64,000 bases of DNA. Source: Hydractinia symbiolongicarpus (Eukaryota; Cnidaria; Hydrozoa; Anthoathecata; Hydractiniidae). The translations under genes and the position numbers were made by a program. Under the pieces are notes generated by a model. The model did not search any database. It was not told the DNA's origin and worked only from the letters and a program-made list of their open reading frames with translations. Shown piece by piece: positions 28,687 through 42,000 of this stretch (position 1 is its first letter; each line of letters begins with the position of its first letter). The stretch lies in contig NC_079885.1 in NCBI RefSeq assembly GCF_029227915.1, forward strand, positions 8,182,001-8,246,000. The letters are read 5' to 3'.

Positions 28687-31607
28687 TTATTTCCCTATAG
28701 CGTCTAGGCGGTAATGACCCCTGGCAATCGTTGTAATTTGATCGGGTTGTACGATACGTTTGTCATCCGCCCTGTTTAGTTCCAACTTGTTTACCTCTTG
28801 GGTATATATCTTATGGCCCTTGTTTTGAATTAGCACTTGGCTCTTGTAGATATGATTGTCCTTTTTTTCCAGACACTGCTTATAGTCATCGAAGGTGATG
28901 GATTTTTCGGTGTCACATCTGTTCACACCCTTCGCTTTGCGAACACCACCTTCCTTAGTAAGGCTCCTATAGGCGTAGAGTTTGGCCTTCAGGGAGATGA
29001 ACTCTGTCATGATTTTGCCGCCTAATTAATCCTTCATCAAACCCACCACCTTTTTGTTTTTCCCTATTGGGAGGGGCCTTCTATCATCAGGATTATACAC
29101 CGGCTTATTCATCTTGACCTCGGTCTTGCCCATTTCAACGCCTACCAAATTTTTGCTGAATCGGCTTCCACCCTTGAAATTTAGCTTTATTACGAGCTTC
29201 ATGTACTTGTCCTCATTGGTGACCAGTTGGATGTTGCGATGGTTTCTGATATTCTCCATTGTCTTGCCAAATACACTTAAATTCATAAGCTTGTAGAAGT
29301 CCTTTTCAAACTCGTTTTTGGCGTTTGTTCTCAACCCCGTGTTGTGATCAATGTACCCCCTCAACCACGCCTTTTGGTTGAACCGGATCACCCTATGCAC
29401 TTTTTTTAATTCAAGCCCATGCTTTATAGCTTCCTTAAGGGCTCTTATATGTACCACATATTTACTCTTATGCCCTAGATTCGGTATCAGTTTCTCAACC
29501 TTATTGACCTTCCTTCGTTCGGCCAGGAACGGCAGCTCATTATGTTTCTCATGTAATTCCTCGGGGTAATCGATATCTACCTCCAAAATATACCCATGCT
29601 TGTTCCCGTCAACAAGCTTCCTTTCAGTGAATGCCTCGACATTCCGCACCCATTTAAAACCGTCCGTTGGCAGGTCTTGACGCATGGCCCAGCAGTATAG
29701 GTTGTTGGCATCTAGATATTGCAGGTAAGAGGACTCCTCATCCGGGTTATACTGCTCTCCCATGTACCTATTATTAGCTTTTGTATATCGGTGTACGGCC
29801 TGGGTTATACCTCCTCTTATACCATTCTCGAAGATCAGGAGCATGTCGGATCGGTGAGAAGCTCTAATTTGATACCTGTAAATTGCAGGGCTGCCTTCCA
29901 GGGTAATCCGGGCGCACTGTAGAAGTGTGCGGGAACAAGCTTGTAGTTGTCCAGGCAGACGCCTCGAAATGTCTCGAAGACGTCGGTCAATAGCAGGACG
30001 TCTATGGTCAGGTAGATATCATGGTAGTCTCCCATGGTGACATTATCACCCTCTGGGGTAATGACATTCCATACCTTTTTTAGCGTATTGATAATCTTCA
30101 TCACTGATCTCATTCATGTTTAGCTTGCTGTAAAAGGCCTCCTTTGGTGGCAGCTCCAGCTCTTCAAAACGCTGCTATCCATCCATATATTCATAGGGGT
30201 ACACGCCTTTTCTCAGCATCAGCCTGAAGACATGTCCTTGTCAATAAATTTGGCTATTGATGGTACATTTTTCCTTACCTGATCTTGATTAAGCTGCTTG
30301 GTGGTATTTGTTGAATCGCAATTTTTGCACCAAAAACTTGCCATGTATTCGGCGTTTATGCCCTGGAATTCAAGACAGGTATCCGCACATTTATTACATT
30401 TCATACCTGCGGCGTTTGTTCCAATGAGGTTGCTTGCCAATTTGTCCAGGCTTGAGGCCATGAATAGGCAGGATTCTATGAACCTAATTTCGATTGTCTT
30501 ATACTTTTCCCCATCTCCATATCCCATGCCACCAAGTGGTACCTTGATTTTGACGTTGAAACTGATATATTTTTCAGTATTTTCAGCGATGCACCCGATA
30601 TCCTGGGTGTCGTACTTCTCGCTCAATTTCCGGATAAATAGATGAGCATCATATTCCGATATGTTGTGGAAGATGACAGGGATGTGGCTTGGTATCTTGT
30701 ATTTGAGATTACAGCTATTATGCGCTGCACCTCTATATAGACCGGTATAGTGGCAATGGTCCCTGACTTTATGGTTATTCTTGCCTTCATCGAACGGCTT
30801 CATGCAGATATGACATTTCGATGCCTCATCATGTTCCCTTTTTAGGACCTTTGTTAGGGGCTTCATGTCGTGCTGCGGGTATGTATTATAGAGTCTTTTC
30901 ACTTCATCCTCCAGATGGTTCACGAACTTCGTCACACAGTCCTCACCCCTATAGACTTTTAGTGGATCCGGTACATCTCCATAAGCAAAGGTACTATAGG
31001 TGCACCAGCCTGATTGTACATGCTTGCTAAGCTTCTTGGTCTTTTTACCTCTTGCATCTTCCACCGGTACCAGTAGACTTTCGAAATCCGCATAGATGGC
31101 AAAGGGTACCTTGAATTGCTGCTGGCCATCCCTAAAGTATAGCCATTTTTCGGCCTCTGTTGGCATCGTAATCTTGACTGCAGAGTGGTTCTTACGTAGC
31201 CATAGTGCTTTTCCTTCGATTCAATTGTCGGAAAAGCATGTAGGCAGTTTAGGCAGAAGTGCATTTTTGCAGTATTTTTAGAGGTCTCACTACCGTGAGA
31301 GGCTTTTGATGGCTGCATAGTGAGTCTTTTTCTCATTTGTAAGGAGGAGTAGATTCACCTACTTCTTACGTCTGTTGTGAACCGATCGACGTAGGATATT
31401 GATCTTCTTCCCCGTTATATAGATGACGTTTACCGCAATCTCCTTATTGTTATCCTCGAATTCGCCTTTGCTCTTAATACTTTTAGGGAACTCTATACCC
31501 TCCCAATTATAGTGGCCTACATAGGGTCTCCGCTTGCTGATTCTTTGTGGATCTCTTTCAATATCTTTTGATATAAGTGACAACGCTCGCTGTCCCCTAT
31601 CAAAAAG
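28687..31607 (-). pseudogene. Protein-primed family-B DNA polymerase of the Polinton
   Basis: Read on minus. N-terminus (31583-31359): HYNWEGIEFPKSI...AVNVIYI. Zinc-like HFCLNCLHAFPTIESKEKHY near 31230, then a frameshift near 31195. Exonuclease Exo I YADFESLL, an HNH-like CHICMKPF...DHCHYTGLYRGAAHNSCN, Exo II NISEYDAHLF. Breaks between 30219 and 30113. Exo III YHDIYLTIDVLLLTDVF. Shift near 29845. Polymerase motif A YLDANNLYCWAM, motif B KLMNLSVFGKTMENIR; then the usual palm block with the YxDTDS motif is missing (MNKPVY runs straight into NPDDRRPLPIG near 29090). A stop at 29026 and the C-terminus to 28687. It is inactive: at least three frameshifts, one or more stops and loss of the catalytic motif. 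Confidence 0.85.
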
Positions 31608-31616
31608 AGAAAAAAA

Positions 31617-32893
31617 GCCCTGGGAACGAGGTTGGTTTTATGGAAGATACTTGAAATTTTATTTTTAAATCTAACTGAAGAAACAAAATGGTTTATTGGC
31701 ATCTTTGTTCTGTTTAAAAGAAATTTTGAGTTTTTTAACGTAATTCTAAACGCATCTTATTGCAAAAAAATAATACAATAAATACCCAAGCCGAGATTTT
31801 TATTCTAGAAAAAATATTGATACAGCTAAAAGATTTTCCGGATGATTACCGAAAGAAATCGTAAAATGATTATAATTTTACAGTACCCAAGTAGTAAAGA
31901 AAAGTCGGCATCAAAAATGATACCAGCAAAACATTTTATGGACTAAATTAACCTGAAAATGTCCAGCGTTTGCGTTTGTATATGTGGTGTAACACGTTGC
32001 CTAAGGCGTAGACTTGGGTCAGAATCTAGGAAATTAGCTACGCTGAAAATTTATAAATTTACTGAGGCTGAAATCGTTTTTTGAAAATTTATTTTTATTC
32101 AGAAAGTGAGGTAGAAATATAGCGAAATAGAGCGTAAGCAGTATGTATTCAAATGTTGATGGTATTAAAAAGGTACCGTAACAGACTACAAATTTTAAAG
32201 ATGTAATAGTTTATTATTCACATCAGACACCTTAACAGTGCTACTTTATCTCAAAGATCTCTGAGGAGGAGACTCGTAAAGTTAAGTATCATGAACTCTC
32301 TGCACAGCATTTATATTTGCCGTTAAAGAAATACGGCAAATATAACTGCTGACAATTAAAAGAACAGAAGCAGTGAAACAACCATTTGCATAAGATCCTG
32401 AGAGGCAAGGAAAGCAAGATTTGCACCTAAAAGGGATTTTTTTTTGTGCTTGCTAATTTGTGGAAAAAACAAATTCGCAAGTTTGAAAAAAAATATTCGT
32501 TTAGGAACACAAAAGTGCTACAAAAAGATTTGATAAAACTTGACAACCTAACCTAATAAAATTGGCACTCTAATATATCATCTAACACAATTAAAAGAAA
32601 CACTATATTATAATACCGGAGTTTACTTTCAGTGAGTCAAAAAATGGTAGCTATGAGTAGCGGCGGGTGACTTTGTGTGCACTTTCCCACGGGTCAGTAA
32701 TTTAAAAAACTGGAAATCTTTTTATACCCGCGCAGCATGAAAACAATAAAAAACACAAGATGAAGCAAAAACGATGATTAAGGCTTAAATTATTTAAAAA
32801 CACGAAATAAATCGAAAACAATATAATTTTAATAATAATAATAATAATTTACTACTCTACGGAACGCAAGACGGACACTTTAAACGATGTGTA
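31617..32893. other. Flank between Polinton and DDX1
   Basis: Begins with a CCCTGGGAACGAGGTTGG repeat word (31617-31635). The rest is AT-rich and lies downstream of the DDX1 stop at 32894, so it should include the DDX1 3' UTR. AATAAA on the minus strand is not obvious close to the stop. An ATTAAT/AATAAT microsatellite is at about 32829-32849. Confidence 0.4.
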
Positions 32894-33018
32894 TCAGCTT
32901 GTAGCGAGATGCCAATCTTGAACAAACTGCAAGTAGGAAAGCTGTACTTGTTTTTCAAGCGCTGCTAATTCTTTAACTGCTGGTTGTAATTCCGCTGTGT
33001 GATAACTAAAATTGCTAC
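32894..33018 (-). CDS. DDX1: DDX1 last exon
   Basis: 125 nt after a TATTTAG acceptor, read in phase 1 from exon 38308-38428. Encodes [20 protein letters not shown] and ends WHLATS with TGA 32894-32896. It matches the conserved DDX1 tail around 'VQELAALEKE'. It lies 5.3 kb from its upstream exon because the intron contains the Penelope element. Confidence 0.85.
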
Positions 33019-36000
33019 CTAAATACATTGGACAAAGTCAATTGAAACAGTAAAACTAAAAAGACACAACAGTTTTACCAATTCTTGAGGAAAGGCATTG
33101 CTTTTCTTATCACATATATCGGATTATTTTAAACTTTCTGCGAGGTCATGACTTTTTCTTTTCATTAAAATTTCAGTTTAGATTTGCAAAGAAAAGTATC
33201 TCAAAAAAGTGCTATTTTTCAACTCATTGCGTGAATGGGCTTTTCGAAAAGCGGAAACTTCAATCTGGAGTTGTCAAAAAAAATCCCTGGACGTTTTCCA
33301 GAATCCCCTGCTAAGCGTACTCCTCCATTGTGTTTTTGTGACTCTGTCGTATTTATTAATTGTAAGTTTTGGGTGACTTGATGTACACTTGATGGTTATG
33401 GGAGTTGACTGACAGTCAAAAAATGTATCACTTTCCATAAGAAAATAAGGAAATAATTATTTTTCTATAAAAGAAAGAGAAAACAACGAAAAAATGTATA
33501 TATTATAAATTCTTCTGCAACTTTTAAAATTGTTTCTTTATTTTATAAAATTGGGCAGAAATATGACAAACCATTAACGACCTGTCTTTAATGTAACAGA
33601 ATGGTTGATAGCAACATGTGCTATTAAAACATACGTCATCAGCGGCGTGGTAAAGGCACTTTGAAGTTTCTTAGGCTGACACTCAACCAATCTGTTGTTT
33701 TTGTACTGCAAACCACTCTGTTCTTTTATTACACGCCTTTTTCATAACAAATGCGTTTACAAGATACATAAGGGTAAGAAAGACACTTAAAACTAGCAAA
33801 TTGTGAAATATAGAAAAATCCCTTTTAAACTTAAGAAAACATTAAAGATAAACTCAAAAATTACGTTTCTTATATATAAAAAACGTTTATCTTGGTAAAT
33901 GGTCAGTAAACACTTCCGTATGGTTCTCAACTGTTTCTGAGATTAAACACTTGAATAAAGGATTCCGATGACGAATAAAAAGTTAGCAAGTTTAAAATAG
34001 ACTTCGAATTGTGAAATAGGTATAAAAACTTACAAGATGTGGTTTTCATACATAAATGGGGCGTAAATGGGTGTTTGTAGCAAGGCGCATAAATGGCTGT
34101 TACAAGGGGCATAAAGTATATTTAAATTATTCACAACTTCAAATAGAACTTTAAAGTCACTAAAAAATTACTAAAATGTCAGAGAATTCGAAAATGGAAT
34201 GGCGCTTTTGAAAATGGTTTCAGGCTTATTGGGGTTAACCGTTCTGATGCTATTACCAAAAATATGCAAGGTAGGGCACCCCCCACCCCATCCAGCCTAT
34301 TTAGGAATAAAAGCAATCTAGACCGTGTTGGTTCAAAACTCAGATTCCTTTGCAGCAAGTCTTTCTTGACATACCTCAGGGTTTTGCTCCAGAAATATTT
34401 TTATCTAGCCTTCTAGGTGTTACACATCCACCTAACCATTGTGCGTGTGTCTGAAACTACTATACAACCTAGCACTTCTTACACGATAAGGCTCTGCTAG
34501 TTAACAAAGGAAGTAGCTCTCTAAACGTTTTTAAGCAGAACCTATCCTGCAAAAAACAATTCTTCTAACACCACCTTCACTACCCAACATATCACCTAAG
34601 TAACAAAAATTTTAAACCACCTCTAACAAGCCACTGTTGTACACCATTAAAACTAGAAATACTTCGTTGTTTTCAATCTCGCCATTGCAACGTATACACA
34701 CGAACTGAATGCCAGGTCTTAACCCTCTTGTCATTCCTCACTAAATAAATCGTTAATCCTGAGACGAATTCTTGCATTTCTGACTACTATTTTAACGAGT
34801 CACTCATCTACAACTAACTTTCTCATAGTCTACCGAATAACTTTCGTGGCACTCTATTAAAATCTTTCTTTCATCTAGCAAAACAGATTTATTTTTTCTG
34901 AATACTTTCTTCTACTTTTACTCCAGGCTTGCCAGTCTTAACTCTCCTTATAATCCTACCCATTCTGTCTAATCTTCCCTTTATTGCATTATCATCAGGC
35001 AAGTTTTCGTTATTTATATAACACTCAGTTTTAAGCAAGTTCTGATAGCTTGCTCCTCCTCTGTGCTAGTCAACAACCTCATCGATACATAAAAACTTCT
35101 CACATACAACAATCTTTATTAGTCTTTTTCACTTCCTTCCACAACAAATATGTAAACCCGTCTCTTTCTGTTTGTAGATGCTTTTGGTGATATATTTGAG
35201 ACTATTGGTTTTACTGATGGTGACAACAAACTGAGACCAAATTTTTTTGCAATATCGAGTGTGTATGAGTGTATTTTACAGGTTTTTGTATGTAGGACAA
35301 CAGAGAGGTGCATTTCGTCAGTTTTTTTTTAATTTTGTGTGAAACACAACTAAGGTATCATGTCTCACTTTTCTCATATGCTATTTTGGGAAAGCGCTTA
35401 AAAACTGTTTTGACACCTCGCTGATTCATGTTATTGACAATCTCTGCTTTCCAAAAATGCATAGGTATCTCATCCACTCATTGATTTAAACAATAATTCT
35501 TCGTTAGCAAGATATTGAATTCTGCTCCCCGAATACTACGTGTTTTTGTCTTTTTAAGGCAGTTTTGGAGTGCAATTAAAAGATTCCTTTAATTTAAATT
35601 TCCAGATACGTAATTGTTAAACAAATCAATTTTTTTATTACTGCGGAAGGTTTATCATTTCTTGAACATGACAGTTTAGTAGGCGACGTTTCGGGAGATC
35701 CCTCTCCCATCATCGGCAAAGTAAAATGATGTTGAGCATGTATTTATATAATTGCAGAGGATCGAAATTCATACAAATTAACCAATCAGAAACGAGCTGA
35801 TAATTACAGTTAATTACGGTAATTAACATTTTCGGACCTAGCTGTAGGTAACTACTTCTTCTGTAGGGCTGGTAACCAAATCTCAGGAAGTTGATACAAG
35901 ATGTGTTTGTTACGTTCTACACTGTTGATGGTTGCTTTAATCTTCCTGGCCGTTGTTCTGGATTCTCTGTCAATGATTTTCTTCCCATCCCAATTAAACT

Positions 36001-39000
36001 GATGACTTCTGCTCCAGCTGTGGTCCGCACATTCGTTTTTCTTCACATCTCCGTTTTTCACTGCGCGCATATGTTCTTGTACACGTTGCTTAAACTTACA
36101 CTGCATCACAGCCTTTGCACGGGATTTCGTAAACAACATTGCTTTGTTCTTCCAGGTTTATTTTTATCTTTTGGTTTAGACAAAGTGCTTCTTAGGGTGT
36201 CTTTAGAGATAAGAATGCATTTGATCTTGTGTTGCCTTAAAACTCGACGAATGATCTCGCTGGTACCTGGTACGAAGGGTAGGAATGCTGATGCGATAAA
36301 TTCCTCTGATGTTTCGTTGTTGTCTCGTTGCATCTTCTCTTCATTTTACCAAATGGATTGTCAATCTCTTCAACAGACAACTCACGACAGAAGAAACAAA
36401 CCTTCTATCAAACGGAATGAATTTCTGTATGACACCAGCTTCAATTCCAAAGAAAGAAATAGTTGCGAAACTGAAAGAAGCAATTAAAGATCTACCAAAA
36501 GAAGAGGCAGACACAGTAAGAGCTAAAGTAAGCCTCGCGCTACAGAAAAGCAAAACACCAAAGGACAATTTGCAAAGATCTGAAAGACTGTTATTGAAGA
36601 ATCTAAAGAAGGACAAAGATATCATAATCCTACCGGCAGACAAGGGGAGAACAACGGTTATCATGAATACACCTGACTACATCAACAAGTGCAACGAACA
36701 CATCAACAACGGGCCTTACAAACTTCTCAAGAAAGATCCTACAGAAGTCATTAAACGAGAAGGAGGAACATCTTAATGGAGTTTAAGAGAAAAGAATACA
36801 TCGACGATAAGCAGTATTACCGACTGAGACCCTGTGACGGACCACCAACGCGATTTTACGTACTACCAAAAATTCATAAATAGAGAAATCCGATTCGACA
36901 AATAGTCTCCTGCACTGGAACACCGTTATACAACATATCAAAATTTGTTGCTTCCATCCTCAGCAAATTTACAGCAAGTGACCACAGCAAAAACTCAAAA
37001 GAATTTTCGGAATACATCAGAGAAATAAAGATAGCAGACGACGAATGCATGGTATCATTTGATGTCACATCACTCTACACAAATGTTCCCATAAAAGACA
37101 CCTTAAACATCATTAAAGACCTTATCGAAAACGATGCTGCATTTGGTGAAAAGAAGAAGATTCCAGTACCGGATTTTCTGCGTTTGGTCAAACTTGTTCT
37201 AACCAAAACATTGTATCTGTTAATAAGAACTTCTACACTCAAACAGACGGAGTTGCCATGGGAGGCCCTGCATCATCAGTAGTCGCAGAAATATACATGC
37301 AAGCACACGAGACACGGCATTAGTCACATCAGACAGACGTCCAAAGGTTTGGAAAAGATTTGTTGACGACGTATTCGCCATAATCAAAAGATCTCATCTA
37401 GAAGAGTTCCATGAACACATCAACGGCCTACATCGACAAATCAAATTCACTGTTGAGCTTGAACACGATGGAAGTATCGCTTTTCTGGACACTTTGGTCA
37501 AACGCAAGAATGGTTCCATTTCAGTTTCATTTTATTGTAAACCAACACACACTGAGCAGTACCTTAACTTTGAATCAAACCATCAGAAATCTTGCAAAGA
37601 AAGTGTCATATCTTCATTACTGAATCGTGCCAACAGCGTAGTCAGTGACAAACAGGAGAGGAAAAAAGAAATTCGACGTGTAAGAAATGCATTAATTGCA
37701 AATGGATACAGTCATAAAGCCATCACGCAAGTAGAAAATAAAATGAAGAGAAGATGCAACGGAGACAACAACGAAACATCAGCATTCCTACCCTTCGTAC
37801 CAGGTACCAGCGAGATCCTTCGTCGAGTTTTAAGACAACACAAAATCAAATGCATTCTTAACTCTAAAGACACCCTAAGAAGCACTTTGTCTAAACCAAA
37901 AGACAAAATAAACCTGGAAGAACAAAACAATGTTGTTTACGAAATCCCGTGTAAAGATTGTGATGCAGTGTATATAGGCGAAACAAAAAGAAAGTTTAAG
38001 CAACGAGTACAAGAACATATGCGCGCAGTGAGAAACGGAGAGGTGAAGAAAAACGAAATTGCGGACCACAGCTGGAGCAGAAGTCATCAGTTTAATTGGG
38101 ATGAGAAGAGGATCATTGACAGAGAATCCAGAACAACGGCCAGGAAGATGATGTATTCACATTACTGTAAAGTACATACTTTACAGTAATGTGAATACTG
38201 AACAGACAAACCGAAATAATATCTTCAAATCAATTTTCGTTGCTATGACTTTTCGGAAAGAAATGTTAATTTGATAGTGAAAATATATTTCAAAAGATTT
38301 CTCTTACCCCTTTGTTTTCTTTTCTCTCCGTACACTACTTTTCCATCAAACTCGTTTACAGGCACGACCATGTCCCGTTTAACTTGAGAAATTGTTTCAC
38401 CCAGGTGTTCTTCTATCTCCGCATAATACTATGAATAAAAATTGATTAGGAAAGGTCGTAACATAGAACAAGAAGACTTAACCAGCGATACACGAGTCGA
38501 TTAATTGATTCCGACTTGGCAGAACATATGGCGAGCATTCTTAGAGTTCAGTAATACAAAGAGCAAATATTTCTTTCGACACAATTTCTTTTGTAAGTGA
38601 AAAAAAGGATTAAAACCGCTGTTGCTGCAATTATATTTATAAACCTTAATGGAATAAATTTTTTTGCGAAAATTAAGTTTTTCGAGAAATGCTTTAATTG
38701 CCACTGTCACCATTTCCAAAATACTAGCGAATTTTTTCAATCCGTCATTTTAAAAAAATAGACAGAAGTTTAAACAAATAAAAACCTCAATGACTGCCGA
38801 TACAAGAGGCGACTTGTGGAAAGCAACTAATCCAAAACAATTGATCGACTCGTGTAACACATACCTTTAACATGCTTTGACATATCAAAACAGCACCAAC
38901 AGGTTTATATACTTTTTTTCGAATCTTACCCGTTTTTCATCGTACCAAATTGTGCAGCCTCCCTTATCTAGTAATCTTGTGTTGTTGCAATTCCGTCCAC

Positions 39001-42000
39001 GACTTTCACATTTATGATACCAAACCTGAGGAAAAAACAACACTTGAAAGACCGGTGTCTGTAACACTTCATTTAAGCAAGAAACAAAAAAATAAGAGGC
39101 TGAGAACACAGGTACTATCAATTGTCAACTTACAAAATATTAAAGAAACTGTTATGGAAATATTTTTAAAAATAAATTTTCTCCAAAGTGAACTAACATT
39201 CAGGCAAAACCGTAAAAAATTAACTCTTGGCAACCCTAATTATAGGCCCTCACCAGCAATTAGACAAAACTAAAACTTGGGAAATTTTACCATCTATTTC
39301 AATTTACCAAACCTTTCCCTTAAAAAAAAACAGAATTTTCTGCACAATTGCTAAATGAAAGAGTACAAAACACAAGAAACTTTCTATTCCAGATTAAAAA
39401 AATAGATTCTCCCCAGCTTTCTATTTGAACAAATTTAGCACCTCAATAAAACCCCAGCTTTCCTCCCCAACCCCCAGGTAGGTTCCATAGATAGGTTGAA
39501 GTAACTGAGAATAAATGTAACTATGCCACCCCCTAGAACTAATGTATCATGTTTTTCAGATTAAAACATTTTTAAAATAACGTTTCGGTTCGGGGGAAAT
39601 GGCCCAACGTTGAGAAAATATATCGAATTTTATATTTCGTATCTGTAGCAAGGCCTTTTTGCGTGTACAGATCAAATACAGATATTTTGTGGTGACTAGT
39701 CGTTAATTCGTGAAAAAATCCACGAGAATTTGCCTGTAACATTATGACGTATATTCTAAAAGCAACAATGCCTGCAACTATGTTTTCCATTTCTAAAGCA
39801 CATTTCGAAACTTCGCTTACCTTTTCTCTACATGTAGAAACGAGTGATAGCGCTAAACCCATCCTAAAACAAAACCCTTTGTTAAGAAACATTTTAACAG
39901 GCTCATTTTTTTGGCTAGTCTACTTTCATGGGACAACAAAATGGAAAGTTTTTGAAGGTTCTATCACACCTTTTTAGTAACGGTAAAAATGTTAATTATA
40001 CAGACAAACAGACAGACAGATAAACGAAATAAACATGTCTAACCCATAAAGCAAAAATTTAAGTGCAAAAATTTATACTTATCCAAAGTCAAACTGTATA
40101 TAAATAATCAGTTGCAACGCTATTTTTTTATATTATACACTTCATCTCTATTAGAAACCAAGACGCGATAGAAGGGCTCGTCCAAAAATAAGAAGCCTTC
40201 AAATGTAACAGTAAATTAAATCAGTAAGTTTACCTGTCTGCTCGGCCAACACGGCCAATTCGATGCACGTAGTTGGCCTTTTCATCCGGAAGCGTAACGT
40301 TAATAACAAATGGAACTCCTTTTATATCCAAACCTCTAGCAGCCACATCTGTGCAAATCAAAAACCTAGCTGATTTGTTTTTAAATGCCTCTAAGTTTCC
40401 CGTTCTTTCTTTCGGGTTTCGATCACCGTGTAAACAGACACATGAAAGTTCGTTGCCATTGCTCCGTGAATTCAAGTACCGTTCTAAATTATCACAGTCT
40501 AATTTTGTCCGGCAAAATATAATGCCTTGATCCATCTTATGGTGCCGAATAGCTTTAATCACATATTCTCCTTTTAAGATTTTCACGCCTTCAGAAAACG
40601 ACTCTGCAGAACCGGATGAAGGGTGTGTATCGTCTTTAGCATGAACAGCGTCTGTCTAGCAAGTATGAATTAATAAACGGAACATGCGTAAAAAATAGCT
40701 TATAAAGAGAGGAAAACTGAAATCCTATTGTACTTCCGGAGCATTGTTTAAGACAAAGTTCGGAGTATGACTAGAAGAGTCTAGAGAAATCCATGAGCCG
40801 CCTGTCTTTTAAATAACACAGGATGAAAATAAATTGCATTCGCATATATTGCATTAATATAAGAGACTAGTCAGTAGCCCGACAAAAGTAATCGCACACA
40901 GACAGACGAAATGCGGGAATTAATAAAAAAGACTCGTCACAAAGGGAAAAATAAAAAGAAATTTATTCCTCACCCTAATTTTTGGTTTTAAGAAATGCCA
41001 TGCTGTGTCTTCCTTTGGATCTACATGACAAACCTAGAATGAGAAAAATACAAAATAATAATAGTAAAAATAAGAAAACAAAACAATCCAGCTCTTTCAA
41101 CAAACTACTTTAGTGGAAAAGTCATGTGCTACGTTATAAGGGAGAACAACGCCTACCAACAACACAAATGAGAGAAACATTTCCAAATAAACGAAAATTT
41201 CCCTTAATCTAACCATCTGCAAAAAATTCCACATCCCTTACCACATGATGTACCGTGTCTGGTACTGAGTCCTGTCCTTTCAGATCAATCCACGTTGGAT
41301 AATGCATAATTTTTTGCTGAAAATAACCACGCAAAAAATAAAAACCGGAATTAAGCGACAGATTTCTGTATCCAAAATCTTGTTACGGAGAAATTTTAAA
41401 CCATTTTACAGTAGGGTAATTAAGCCTTCATTGCACCATTTTTGTTCTACCGACAACAAAATTAACATTGTGAATAAGATAAAATATTTTCTGCCATATA
41501 ACACAAACGATAATTTACTTGTCGAATTGAAATATTTCTGTTAGTTGTATTTAAGATAAACCCAAATGTCACTATCGTCACATAGACTTACAGCAAGCTT
41601 TTTGACGTCAAAGTTATGTAAGGTAGCACTGCATACAACCAACTAAAGAGATTAAAAAATAAATCAACATGCTAAACAAAGTAAAAAAAATTATTTTTAC
41701 CCAACAAAATAAATTATGCAGTTTCAGAATTCCTGACTAATTCTTATGTAAAGAACACAACTTCTAGCTTCCATGTAATGTAAAAAATCAAGAGTTTCAA
41801 GAACTCTCAAACACACGATTTATAATTTTAAGAGAATTGCAGCGAGGTCTTTTATGTTTATTGTTTTGTTGAAACTGAAGCGAAATAAAGGAAATTTTTC
41901 TTACAAAATGACGATAAAGAATAGTAAAAGTAGGTGCAATTATTTCATCAAACTTTTTCATTAAGATGCATATAATATTCCAAATGAAATTGAAAACTTT

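Larger units (their letters stand above)
17190..31620. mobile_element. Polinton/Maverick (self-synthesising DNA transposon), decayed
   Basis: The block holds family-B DNA polymerase, retroviral-type integrase, FtsK/A32-like packaging ATPase and a probable capsid protein, the defining set of Polintons. Genes run + (17.2-18.5), - (18.6-21.2), + (21.3-24.4), - (24.6-31.6). The block is clearly richer in G+C than its flanks. Most genes are frameshifted. I did not find terminal inverted repeats: the right side is cut inside the polymerase N-terminus next to a short dispersed repeat at 31617, and the left end is not defined. Confidence 0.9.
35640..38152. mobile_element. Penelope-like element, inverted partial plus main copy
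   Basis: Main copy on plus from about 36340 to 38150 (RT plus GIY-YIG). In front of it is a minus-strand partial copy of the same 3' region (36340 down to 35840), followed on minus by an LTR-like end with a conserved hairpin at 35688-35716. The head-to-head join is at about 36340. Such inverted flanking copies are known for Penelope-like elements. The main copy ends abruptly at 38150 where a perfect palindrome begins. Confidence 0.85.

Noticed and set aside
17190-31620. A free virus or contaminating contig rather than an integrated element
   Set aside because: Nearly every large gene is broken, a host-type MITE sits inside the integrase, and animal repeats lie on both sides.
35688-35716. An active hammerhead ribozyme
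   Set aside because: Core reads CCGATGA instead of CTGATGA and stem I could not be paired.
36341-36664. 107-residue minus-strand frame over the Penelope ORF
   Set aside because: Shadow of the plus-strand Penelope N-terminal region.
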